Assembly (NCBI RefSeq): GCF_903181435.1
Contig: NZ_CAEUHO010000004.1
Location: forward strand, 1-64,000
DNA: 64,000 nt
Direction: 5' to 3'
From: Bacteroides acidifaciens
Lineage (GTDB): Bacteria; Bacteroidota; Bacteroidia; Bacteroidales; Bacteroidaceae
Both the position numbers and the translations under genes were made by a program. This document shows positions 56,373 to 63,742 of the stretch, piece by piece. Under the pieces are notes generated by a model. That model was not told the origin of the DNA. It worked only from the letters and a program-made list of their open reading frames with translations, and did no database searches. Every line of letters begins with the position of its first letter. Positions within the stretch are counted from its first letter, which is position 1.

Positions 56373-56548
56373 TTGCACACTGAAACTCCTTGCACACAAT
56401 TTGCACACAACCTTTGGAAAGTGGTGATAATCAATGATAAACGTGACACACCGGTAAATGATATTCTTTTTCTTTGGGTTTCTTCCTTTTGCATAGGTTA
56501 TCCTTGGTTTCGGTATAGGATGAGGCTCTTTGCACACAAATTGCACAC
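56373..56548. repeat. Five TTGCACAC repeats beside the tRNA, probable attachment region
   Basis: TTGCACAC occurs at 56373, 56390, 56401, 56530 and 56541, three of them extended to TTGCACACAA. They start 59 bases after the tRNA 3' end. Tyrosine integrases use short arm-type repeats flanking a core site, and tRNA 3' ends are their favoured targets, so this is a candidate attL with the core within or just after the tRNA. ACACACCGGTAA also occurs twice here (56443 and 56576, approximate). Confidence 0.65.
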
Positions 56549-56560
56549 GTTTTGAGAAGA

Positions 56561-56598
56561 AAAAAGGGATAAGCTACACACCGGTAATTATCCCTTTT
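56561..56598. terminator. Bidirectional terminator
   Basis: AAAAGGGATAA (56562-56572) pairs with TTATCCCTTTT (56588-56598), with A/T runs on both sides. On the minus strand it closes the replication-gene operon. Confidence 0.75.
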
Positions 56599-56669
56599 CT
56601 TCGCAATAAAATCAAATAATAAGTAATAGTGTAGATAATATACGACTATTCATTTCCAACAAAGTACAA

Positions 56670-57035
56670 TCAAATATTATCAATGTCATTTGATTTTAGT
56701 TCCTTTTCACAAGAGCGTGGTGACTCTTTCAAATAAAGACGTGTTTCCTTGTTTGTACAACCATGTCGAACAAGACCAGGATACTGTCGTTCCAAACAAC
56801 GCGCATACTCTCTTCTGCTTTTAGGACTCTTGTAAGGATTCCAACGCTTCAGATAATTTGAGTACAAATCACTGACTCTTACAAACTTTACTTCTGATGT
56901 GCAGTCACCCTCATCGTCTGAAGAGGGCTTAATATCCGTATCTACACAAGGGACTGTCATTAACTCATCACAATTCTTACTCTCAACAGATTTTTTTGAG
57001 TCGGCTCTGTTGTTACCAATTTCATTTTTTCCCAT
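56670..57035 (-). CDS. Small hydrophilic protein of the integrated element
   Basis: I take the start at MGKNEIGNN (121 residues); an earlier in-frame ATG at 57086 would add 17 aromatic-rich residues that look like translated AT-rich spacer. The N-terminal half is acidic and disordered-looking; the C-terminal half has a basic, structured segment (SDLYSNYLKRWNPYKSPKSR, EYARCLERQYPG). No family recognised. It is the last gene of the replication operon, 55 bp after the PrimPol-like gene, next to the attachment region. Confidence 0.5.
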   Translation of the reverse strand: MGKNEIGNNRADSKKSVESKNCDELMTVPCVDTDIKPSSDDEGDCTSEVKFVRVSDLYSNYLKRWNPYKSPKSRREYARCLERQYPGLVRHGCTNKETRLYLKESPRSCEKELKSNDIDNI

Positions 57036-57089
57036 TATTTTAAAAATATAAAAGTTATTGAAGATAAAAGGGTATCTTCTTCCCATTAT

Positions 57090-58058
57090 TTAAAATCCAT
57101 ATTTTGCAGCTATTTCAAATAAGCGGTCACTATTATATCGATACCGTCCAATTATCATAGCGGAATATTCCCTATCAGTTTCATCATAATCATAATTGGG
57201 ATAAAAACTACTGACCTTATGAAATAAAGCCCTACCTTCCTCACCAAACATATTCTTAATGATATTGCCAATGGCAATCCAATCATCGTAATAATAAGTA
57301 ATATCCACTTGATTTCTGGTTATTTCATTCAATAGCCGCTCAACCTTTTGTTTCTTTGTTAAAGGAGTGGCACTTTCCAAAACAAAATTATTTGGACGAA
57401 GAAAGGTTTCTATCGCATTGGGGATAAGAAGCGTTCGGGGTTTAGGTGGTTTCGTTTTATATTTCTGTTTTGGCTTATAAATATATTCCACTGCATTTGA
57501 TTTTGTTTTTGGCTTAGACGTATAAACTTCCGCATGTTTATTGACATACGGTTGCGTATCATGCGAAAGGAAGCGTAAACGGCATATATCGCCACAACTT
57601 TTATCTATAATGATACCCATTTCTTCAAAATCGTTTTTTATGGCTTCAAAGACATTCTTATGATTAGTAGGGTCCGCATAAGGAATGATACAGAACAAGC
57701 CATTTCCGCTTGCAGACAATCCACAATACATAATATAAGGTAGTTCACCCAACTTAATCTTAAGGTCTTCTATGTTTGATATTGACGGGTTATCTTTTCC
57801 GTCAATATCAATACAAATCAAGTTCGTATACTCGTAAATTTTTTCAGTTCGTCGTTCAGAACAAACACAACTGACAGTTATTGCAGGAAGAAGTTCTTTC
57901 AATTCTCGCCGTTTCATCAAATCAGATTCATTTCGAAGTTCTTTGATTAAAACAGTACGATAGTCCTCTAAGAACAACCAGTCCCATAAGTTCACTACTC
58001 CGCTTGCATAACGATTTTGCGCACTTTCAAACATTGATACTTTTATGATATTTTCCAT
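57090..58058 (-). CDS. PrimPol-like replication protein (BT4734/VirE-N type)
   Basis: The protein of about 322 residues has the catalytic-looking strand NLICIDIDGKDN, with two aspartates in a DxD arrangement, and SASGNGLFCIIPY, where archaeo-eukaryotic primases carry the second motif, then DKSCGDICRLRFLSHD. This is the layout of BT4734-like N-terminal (PF08800) proteins found next to helicases on Bacteroides mobile elements. It probably primes DNA replication of the element. An alternative start at 58082 overlaps the upstream helicase gene by 11 bases. Confidence 0.75.
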   Translation of the reverse strand: MENIIKVSMFESAQNRYASGVVNLWDWLFLEDYRTVLIKELRNESDLMKRRELKELLPAITVSCVCSERRTEKIYEYTNLICIDIDGKDNPSISNIEDLKIKLGELPYIMYCGLSASGNGLFCIIPYADPTNHKNVFEAIKNDFEEMGIIIDKSCGDICRLRFLSHDTQPYVNKHAEVYTSKPKTKSNAVEYIYKPKQKYKTKPPKPRTLLIPNAIETFLRPNNFVLESATPLTKKQKVERLLNEITRNQVDITYYYDDWIAIGNIIKNMFGEEGRALFHKVSSFYPNYDYDETDREYSAMIIGRYRYNSDRLFEIAAKYGF

Positions 58059-58071
58059 ATTTCTTACTTTT

Positions 58072-59679
58072 TTACAGGCCATCAGGCAATGAATTTTCTA
58101 CAAATTGTTTAGCAATATTATTACTTTTCACAAAAATATAATTATTCCCACCACCACCTTTCTCAATCTCAAATTTCAAACTCTTTATGCGAGTTGAAAA
58201 TTCTTTTCGTCTCACAGGTATCAACTTCTTTATACAACAATACGCATTATATTCTTCTCTAAAATCTTTTAATAAGACTCTATCATTATCTGATACAGAA
58301 GGCACGTATTTTTTTGCCTCTATGAATTGTGCCACACTATCAGATTCAAATCTCATTTCCTCAAGAAGTTCTTTTGCCTTTGGCGATTCTGTAAATTGTT
58401 GTTGCTTCAACAACCTTCCCAATCCCTCAAGCACCCAATTGAAAATACCGCTTAATTCTTTGGATATTATTTTCTTGGCGAGATGTTTATCTTGTTTTTC
58501 ATCCGGAATAATCACTTCAAAGTTCAAGATTATAAATCTTCGCAAGTAGGCATGGGTAAATTCAATATTATTAGGAAATTTGTTAGTGTTAAACATAAAC
58601 TTTCCATAATTCCGAATAATAAACGGATGTCCATAAGGAGAACGCGCATCAATAGGCTCATTGCTGATTAGCTTCTTGAACAAGTCAGGATTGATATTCT
58701 TTCCTCCGAGTTCTGACGAATAGTTAAGCAGATAATTACCTAATTGTGCCCTAAAATATCCATTTTCATTACATAAATTACTTATCGTATAGGAACAAGT
58801 GTTGTGTTCTCCAAGCAGTGCTTGCACTATTTCAAATATGACGGATTTACCGTTGCTTCCTTCACCTTTCAAAATCAAACACTTTTCTAATTTCAAGTTT
58901 TGAGTAAAAATATATCCCAAATATTCTGCAAGAATCATTTGTGATTCTTTTTCAGGTAAAACCTCATTCAAGAAAGCCTTAAAATCATCACAAGTCGCTT
59001 TAGAATTGTATTCAAAAGGCAATTGATATTTAAAAAAGTCCCGCTTGTCAAAGTCTCTCAACTCTTGTTTGTCCTTTGAAATGACAAATGTCCCATTCTT
59101 TAGATTAATTTTCACCTCATCTTTTTTCTCATTCAAGTCCGGTACAAGAGTGCAAAGAGCGACAAACTGATTATACAATCTCTCAAGATTCCTACTCAGT
59201 CTAATATCATAATAATTGAAGTCTGCCTTATTTGCCGCTACGGCAAGAAATTCCTTCAAAAGTGGACGGGTTATGTTTTTCCAGTAACAGCCCGTATAAA
59301 TATATGGCTGAATACTGTCCGGCTCAATGCCGAGCCCCAATTTAAACTCATCCGCGTTCTTCATTAATTCTTCTATCAATATAATATATTTGACTTCATC
59401 ATCCGGCTCTAACCCCTTTAATTCTCTTGTTTCATTTTCTGACAATCCCCCGTTGTTTTCTTTCCTACGTAGTTCTGCAAGTTTTTCAAGTTTTTTATCA
59501 TCATCAAGATGATAAATAACCGGATAGTCTATTTTTGAAGATATATCTATTATTTTCTTCAATGTTTCCTCTTGTTGTACTTGCTGCAAAATATCTCTTA
59601 CATATCGTTTCAAGCCTTTTGCTGTTTTATACGGATGATTTATCATTGGAATATTATTATTGTTGCTATTACTATTCAT
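58072..59679 (-). CDS. SF3/D5-type primase-helicase
   Basis: The 535-residue protein has a D5_N-like region (about 150-250) and an SF3 helicase core: Walker A GEGSNGKS (272-279), Walker B/sensor region LLNYSSELGGKN, GHPFIIRNYGKFMFNTNKFP and the arginine-finger-like AYLRRFIILNF. Its C-terminal winged-helix portion follows. D5 helicases with a primase replicate phages, plasmids and P4-like satellites from their own origin. It is coupled to the PrimPol gene downstream (13-bp gap or 11-bp overlap). Confidence 0.88.
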   Translation of the reverse strand: MNSNSNNNNIPMINHPYKTAKGLKRYVRDILQQVQQEETLKKIIDISSKIDYPVIYHLDDDKKLEKLAELRRKENNGGLSENETRELKGLEPDDEVKYIILIEELMKNADEFKLGLGIEPDSIQPYIYTGCYWKNITRPLLKEFLAVAANKADFNYYDIRLSRNLERLYNQFVALCTLVPDLNEKKDEVKINLKNGTFVISKDKQELRDFDKRDFFKYQLPFEYNSKATCDDFKAFLNEVLPEKESQMILAEYLGYIFTQNLKLEKCLILKGEGSNGKSVIFEIVQALLGEHNTCSYTISNLCNENGYFRAQLGNYLLNYSSELGGKNINPDLFKKLISNEPIDARSPYGHPFIIRNYGKFMFNTNKFPNNIEFTHAYLRRFIILNFEVIIPDEKQDKHLAKKIISKELSGIFNWVLEGLGRLLKQQQFTESPKAKELLEEMRFESDSVAQFIEAKKYVPSVSDNDRVLLKDFREEYNAYCCIKKLIPVRRKEFSTRIKSLKFEIEKGGGGNNYIFVKSNNIAKQFVENSLPDGL

Positions 59680-59691
59680 ATTATTTATCTC

Positions 59692-60060
59692 CTATCTTTG
59701 TTGAGCCGATTTTATAATTAATTGTATTGATTGAGTTGAAAGATTTTGGCTCGTTTTGCCTTCCTCCTCAATTTGGTTGTTTAACCATTTATCCAATTCT
59801 TCAGCAAAGAAATACAGATTACGTCCTGACCTGTGACAAGGTATATTATCTGTTGCTGATAATTTATAGAGTTTCGATGAACTTAATTTATATCCTTGTT
59901 TTTGAATATATTTTAAGGCTTGCTCCTTATTCAGCCACTTTGGTATTTCTTCCCTTTTTTCTATTCTGTTTATCAGAATGTTTTTTATCTCTGATATTTC
60001 CTGAATCAGATAATCTATCCGTTCCGGCAACGTGTCATAACTTGTTTTTTGATGTTCCAT
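59692..60060 (-). CDS. Excisionase-like helix-turn-helix protein
   Basis: The 122-residue protein starts at 60060 (MEHQKTSYDTLPERIDYLI) after an AAGG motif. A short coiled segment precedes a MerR/Xis-type winged helix (WLNKEQALKYIQKQGYKLSS, IPCHRSGRNLYFFAEELDKW). This is the standard DNA-binding excisionase/helix-turn-helix type of Bacteroides mobile elements. The 10-bp repeats at 60117-60222 lie directly upstream and are its likely binding sites, giving autoregulation or excision control. Confidence 0.8.
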   Translation of the reverse strand: MEHQKTSYDTLPERIDYLIQEISEIKNILINRIEKREEIPKWLNKEQALKYIQKQGYKLSSSKLYKLSATDNIPCHRSGRNLYFFAEELDKWLNNQIEEEGKTSQNLSTQSIQLIIKSAQQR

Positions 60061-60116
60061 ACCTTTTGTTTTTTGTTTCTGGGGCAAAGTTCGCCAACTT
60101 TTGAAAGGGCATAAAA

Positions 60117-60222
60117 AGGCACGTTCAGGCACATTTAGGCACGATTGTATCAGATTAATTATTAGTTTGTTACATATATTACCGAAAAGAAATTATTGAT
60201 TTTGGCACGTTCAGGCATGAAA
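60117..60222. repeat. 10-bp GGCACGTTC repeats between divergent genes
   Basis: Three units abut at 60117, 60127 and 60137 (AGGCACGTTC, AGGCACATTT, AGGCACGATT), and two more at 60203 and 60213 (TGGCACGTTC, AGGCATGAAA). One unit per helical turn suits a small winged-helix protein binding cooperatively, or a replication origin with iterons. Confidence 0.75.
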
Positions 60223-60278
60223 TATATTTGATTAGTTGGTTACGTTTTGTATTTTTGTCATAAACATCATGTAGTAAT

Positions 60279-60956
60279 ATGGCAAAGAAAAGAATACCGA
60301 TAGACAAAGAGAGGTTTGAAACTTTAAAAAACGAGTTAGTAAGAGTTTCTAATATAGATTTGAGTTCAGATAATGCATACTCTGACCTATGCGATTATAT
60401 AAAGAAACAGAGCAATACTAATTTTCCTCTCCCACAATATGAAGACGGAAGCGTTATCCAGCAATCTGAAACTATCAGCGTTGATACATTACGTCGTTAT
60501 TGGGGAGATAAAGATGCAGACAAGGAAAGAAAGCCGGATGTTGGAAAATTATCTTTCATGGCTCGTGCTTTAGGATATAAGGATTGGGAAACATTCTGCC
60601 ACGAATACAAACAGACCAATACGGACTTTGACATAGAGAAAGGATTCAATGGAATGGACTATTTCAAGTTTTCATCATTGCTTGAAGGTGAAATCGTCTG
60701 TATCGGCTGGTATCCTCAAAAATATTGCAGATTGAAGTTTTTAGGAGAGTACTCTTTTGAGGTCGTTGAATCCTATAGAATGAAAAGTGAGGTTGGACGC
60801 AAATTTGAAACTTCCGGTTTTCGTCTCGCCCAAATATCAGACAAGGCTATTTTTCCAGAAGTCTTAATAGAGCCATTATATGAATATCAAGAAGATTTAT
60901 GGAATGCCATAGAAAACTTTGATATAAAGAATTGCCCTACAGAAATCCTTTTATAA
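60279..60956 (+). CDS. Hypothetical protein, possible element regulator
   Basis: The 225-residue protein is the only plus-strand gene of the visible element and is divergent from the excisionase-like gene. Its N-terminal 110 residues (SVDTLRRYWGDKDA, LSFMARALGYKDWETFC) follow a pattern I have seen at the start of many Bacteroidetes proteins, resembling a small helical DNA-binding or oligomerisation unit. The C-terminal half (EIVCIGWYPQKYCRLKFLG onward) looks like a small beta-rich domain. A regulatory role is suggested only by its position next to the repeats. Confidence 0.6.
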   Translation: MAKKRIPIDKERFETLKNELVRVSNIDLSSDNAYSDLCDYIKKQSNTNFPLPQYEDGSVIQQSETISVDTLRRYWGDKDADKERKPDVGKLSFMARALGYKDWETFCHEYKQTNTDFDIEKGFNGMDYFKFSSLLEGEIVCIGWYPQKYCRLKFLGEYSFEVVESYRMKSEVGRKFETSGFRLAQISDKAIFPEVLIEPLYEYQEDLWNAIENFDIKNCPTEILL

Positions 60957-60967
60957 GAAAAGATAAA

Positions 60968-61095
60968 AGTGAATAAAGTGAGTAAAGTGAACTATATTTT
61001 TATAATAGAGCATATTCTTATTTTATAGACCATATAACGATATAAAACTTTATACTTTTTATAAAATATAGTTCACTTTACTCACTTTATTCACT
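60968..61095. repeat. Long inverted repeat with 9-bp sub-repeats
   Basis: The arm 60968-61005 (AGTGAATAA, AGTGAGTAA, AGTGAACTA, then TATTTTTATAA) is the complement of 61059-61095 with one base inserted or lost, around a 53-base AT-rich loop. It lies 11 bases after the stop of the plus-strand gene. To its right up to 61340 only a short coding-like relic is seen (plus strand, ending TAG at 61229-61231: SRYARASLYRVLEAREKLD), not supported as a gene. Confidence 0.85.
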
Positions 61096-61340
61096 ATGTA
61101 ATATTTTTCTACTTTTATTTATTCTTTCATATTCGAGATATGCTCGTGCTTCTTTATACCGAGTATTAGAGGCAAGAGAAAAGCTCGATACAGGAGACGA
61201 AAACAGCCTTATTTGGGATATGGGTATATAGTAAGCTCAGATTGTATGGAGCTAAATAAGAAACGTAAATATTGCTTGATTTAGAGAAACATAGCACATA
61301 TAGAACTCTCGTTTTTCCGATAGTTCAGATTTTAAGGCAT

Positions 61341-61378
61341 AAAAAAATCCTCTTGCTGCATAAACACAACAAGAGGAT
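61341..61378 (-). terminator. Terminator after the element lipoprotein gene
   Basis: ATCCTCTTG (61347-61355) pairs with CAAGAGGAT (61370-61378); on the minus strand it ends in seven T residues. Confidence 0.88.
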
Positions 61379-61395
61379 ATTCTTTTGAGTTGATA

Positions 61396-62655
61396 TTAGT
61401 TCAACGAAATAAGATTGATGATTCTGTTCCCGTTTTCTGCAACATTATCGATAATAACTTCATCTGTTTCTGTGATAGTTCCTACGACATTTACACCGTC
61501 CGAATATCTAAAACCTGTAAATGCGATATTCGGACTTTCCGAACTCGCCGAAAGACTTTGTATTTCATAGTCCAAGATTTGAAACTGAGATTCTTGATAA
61601 TCTTTCATTGCTACTTTTGAGAAAGTTGTATTGCTATGGTTGTACCATGCTTTATTTGTGCGAATACCTCCAATATTAATTTGCTTATCAAGTTTTGTAC
61701 ATTTTTCTCCGTCAAACTCATAATGTTCATTCAGCACCATTGTTTTGCGTACATGATTAGGTACAAATCGCCAATACCCATTGAATTGTTCATCAGGTAT
61801 GGTACATATTGTTTTTTCTTCTAAATCATTATTACCGATAGTTTCATACTTGATAATCTCTTTGTCACGAACTGAATATAAATCACCGTTGAAAACAAAT
61901 GTATAAATATCTGAAATCGGATAAATTCTACCACCGGGGCACTTCACACGACAATTCTGTTGTTGCTCAAATCCTTGCCAATACACAATGAAACCATCAC
62001 CTGTTACCGAAAAATTATCAAAACGTATATCATCTGGCAACAAACCCTCAATAGTCATTGTTTCAGGCGACAACTTTAATACCTGCTCACCTTTCAGATA
62101 GCCTTTGTAATAGATATTACCTTGTTTGTCAGTGAAGATATTATCGTTCTTACCAGGTGTTGATAGGTTTTCTGGAAAACGATATAATTTCTCAGTTTCT
62201 TTATTCAAAAGCATTGCGTATTCTGTTGCTGCGCCATGCGGCTCACTTGGGATAGCTATGTGTGTTGGGTCGTCACTATGTGAGTTATACCATTCTTGCA
62301 TTATCCTATTTGTATCATACCAATCAGGAAACATCAATAATACATTGTCTGATAATTTGTTGATTTCATAGATATTCAAAACATTTGTTTTGCCGTCAGA
62401 ACCTGTGATTATTAATTTGGATTCATTGCCATTTTGGTCAATTTTCCACACTCCACCAAAAGTTCCAGACTCCCCAGAACGAGTATTAGTACCTTCTTTC
62501 GTATAAATCATCTTTGCATCGCGAACATTTACAGAGGAAAGATGCTTGTAAATTTCATTACGGTCAAATTCCTGATAGTTCCCACTTTTTTCGCAACTTG
62601 ACAGCATTGTTCCAAACAGGAACAAACTTAAAACGAAACAATAATTTTTCTTCAT
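61396..62655 (-). CDS. Lipoprotein carried by the integrated element
   Basis: The 419-residue protein has a lipoprotein signal (LFLFGTMLSSC, Cys about residue 21). Repeated short strands with turns (FTDKQGNIYYKGYLKG, VTGDGFIVYWQGFEQ, FVFNGDLYSVRDKEI) suggest a beta-propeller-like fold. No enzyme motif is visible. It has its own promoter, a roughly 270-nt structured leader and its own terminator, so it is a free-standing cargo unit. A surface lipoprotein on a mobile element could serve in superinfection exclusion, adhesion or phage defence; none of these is shown by sequence. Confidence 0.7.
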   Translation of the reverse strand: MKKNYCFVLSLFLFGTMLSSCEKSGNYQEFDRNEIYKHLSSVNVRDAKMIYTKEGTNTRSGESGTFGGVWKIDQNGNESKLIITGSDGKTNVLNIYEINKLSDNVLLMFPDWYDTNRIMQEWYNSHSDDPTHIAIPSEPHGAATEYAMLLNKETEKLYRFPENLSTPGKNDNIFTDKQGNIYYKGYLKGEQVLKLSPETMTIEGLLPDDIRFDNFSVTGDGFIVYWQGFEQQQNCRVKCPGGRIYPISDIYTFVFNGDLYSVRDKEIIKYETIGNNDLEEKTICTIPDEQFNGYWRFVPNHVRKTMVLNEHYEFDGEKCTKLDKQINIGGIRTNKAWYNHSNTTFSKVAMKDYQESQFQILDYEIQSLSASSESPNIAFTGFRYSDGVNVVGTITETDEVIIDNVAENGNRIINLISLN

Positions 62656-62926
62656 AATTACCAGTATTTATTCCATTCTCCCCGCCCACACAGAAGAAGT
62701 TTATAAAATGCGAAAGCGTGAGGGCTGCTAACTTATTTTACGGAATAGGCTCTGGTAAAACCCTTGAACTAAAACAAGCAACAGTCTCCCCACGCCATAT
62801 ATGGATATGACGCGAGAGATGCTAACTTATTCCCGTTCGTTAATAGTTTACCAGACTTTATTCCGGAGAATCAGTTAAACACTTTCGTGTACCTTAAATT
62901 TCTAATATGTCCGCCATGTTGCCATG
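62656..62926 (-). ncRNA. Long structured 5' leader RNA upstream of the element lipoprotein
   Basis: From the promoter at 62933-62963 the transcript has about 270 nt before the lipoprotein start. Two nested stems enclose an 87-nt region: 62859-62865 with 62741-62747 (7 bp) and 62847-62854 with 62752-62759 (8 bp), separated by a 4 x 4 internal loop. Inside, 62805-62819 pairs with 62785-62800 around a 4-base loop (about 15 bp with wobbles and a bulge). The 11-base element GCTAACTTATT (plus-strand reading) occurs twice, at 62727 and 62821. No known riboswitch signature was recognised. Confidence 0.6.
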
Positions 62927-62932
62927 ACGATG

Positions 62933-62963
62933 CAAAATTAGAAAAAATAAGGCACATCACAAA
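62933..62963 (-). promoter_or_regulatory. Consensus promoter of the leader/lipoprotein unit
   Basis: On the minus strand TTTG (62960-62963), 19-base spacer, TAATTTTG (62933-62940): an exact Bacteroides consensus. Confidence 0.75.
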
Positions 62964-63010
62964 GTTACATCTCATAAAGAGACTGTTGCAGGTTACAAAA
63001 TTAGATATTC

Positions 63011-63517
63011 TTATTCATTCAGCATTTCATCAATGGCGAATTCGTGAAGTTCATGTTCCAGCTCCATTCCTTTAAGCCGTTCTTCTTTCTTCTGAAAATA
63101 ATCATCGCCCAAACCTTTTTCTTCGAGTGCCTTGTCGAATTTATCAAGTATTTCATCTGAAACACATTCTTCATCGTCATTATCGATTGACTCGTCCAAT
63201 ACAGCAAGCATATCCTCCATTGTGTATTTCTGTTCTTGTGAAGAAGTATCTTCCGTTAATGAAAACTCTGTATCATCCTCACAATCAATATCCGGCCCTA
63301 ACATATCTATAAGCTCATCGATTGTATAATCTTTGTCTTTAAAAGAATCTTTCGTATTTTCTTCTTTGACAATCGGCTCTTGAACACCGGTTTCCTGTAT
63401 GCTTTCTTTTTGAGCAGACATTTTAGTCTTTGGTGCTTTCTTTGAAGATTTCTTTTTAGTCTCTACAACTTCGGCAGTCACCGGTTGTTCTTCTTCTACT
63501 TTTTTCTTTCGTGCCAT
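63011..63517 (-). CDS. Acidic protein with basic N-terminal tail
   Basis: The 168-residue protein starts at 63517 (MARKKKVEEEQPV). Residues 1-55 are Lys-rich and disordered; the rest is strongly acidic, with two related segments (DYTIDELIDMLGPDIDCEDD and KYTMEDMLAVLDESIDNDDE) and a helical C-terminus (LKGMELEHELHEFAIDEML). DNA-mimic or anti-nuclease proteins can be this acidic, but a structural or regulatory role is equally possible. It lies between the integrase and the lipoprotein unit. No family recognised. Confidence 0.55.
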   Translation of the reverse strand: MARKKKVEEEQPVTAEVVETKKKSSKKAPKTKMSAQKESIQETGVQEPIVKEENTKDSFKDKDYTIDELIDMLGPDIDCEDDTEFSLTEDTSSQEQKYTMEDMLAVLDESIDNDDEECVSDEILDKFDKALEEKGLGDDYFQKKEERLKGMELEHELHEFAIDEMLNE

Positions 63518-63652
63518 AACTTTATTTATTTTTAAATTTAGTAATACTCCGAATACATGAATCATCGGACATTACATATATCCTCTTTTTTGTCGGAATA
63601 TAAAAGAAAAAGGTATTTTAACTATATTCTTAACCTGAATTAAGCTCTCGCA

Positions 63653-63706
63653 CCGGTAATTTTGCATAAAGAAAGCCCGATTCCCTAATGAATAGAATTA
63701 CCGGGC
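63653..63706 (-). terminator. Hairpins after the integrase gene
   Basis: Two overlapping foldings exist: GCCCG/CGGGC (63675-63679 with 63702-63706), followed on the minus strand by TTTCTTTAT, and CCGGTAATT/AATTACCGG (63653-63661 with 63696-63704). The first resembles a terminator; the two are mutually exclusive. Confidence 0.6.
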
Positions 63707-63742
63707 AGGAAAGTAAGAAGAGCCCCATATAGGCTATATAGG

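Noticed and set aside
56274..56546. 90-residue reading frame on the minus strand ending in GLEPGTSRL
   Set aside because: Its end is the tRNA read backwards, a well-known false translation, and the rest spans terminator and att repeats.
61100..61231. Small gene encoding SRYARASLYRVLEAREKLD near its end
   Set aside because: No start codon or ribosome site in frame; at most a relic.
62656..62926. Cobalamin or TPP riboswitch
   Set aside because: The conserved boxes of these classes were not found in the leader.
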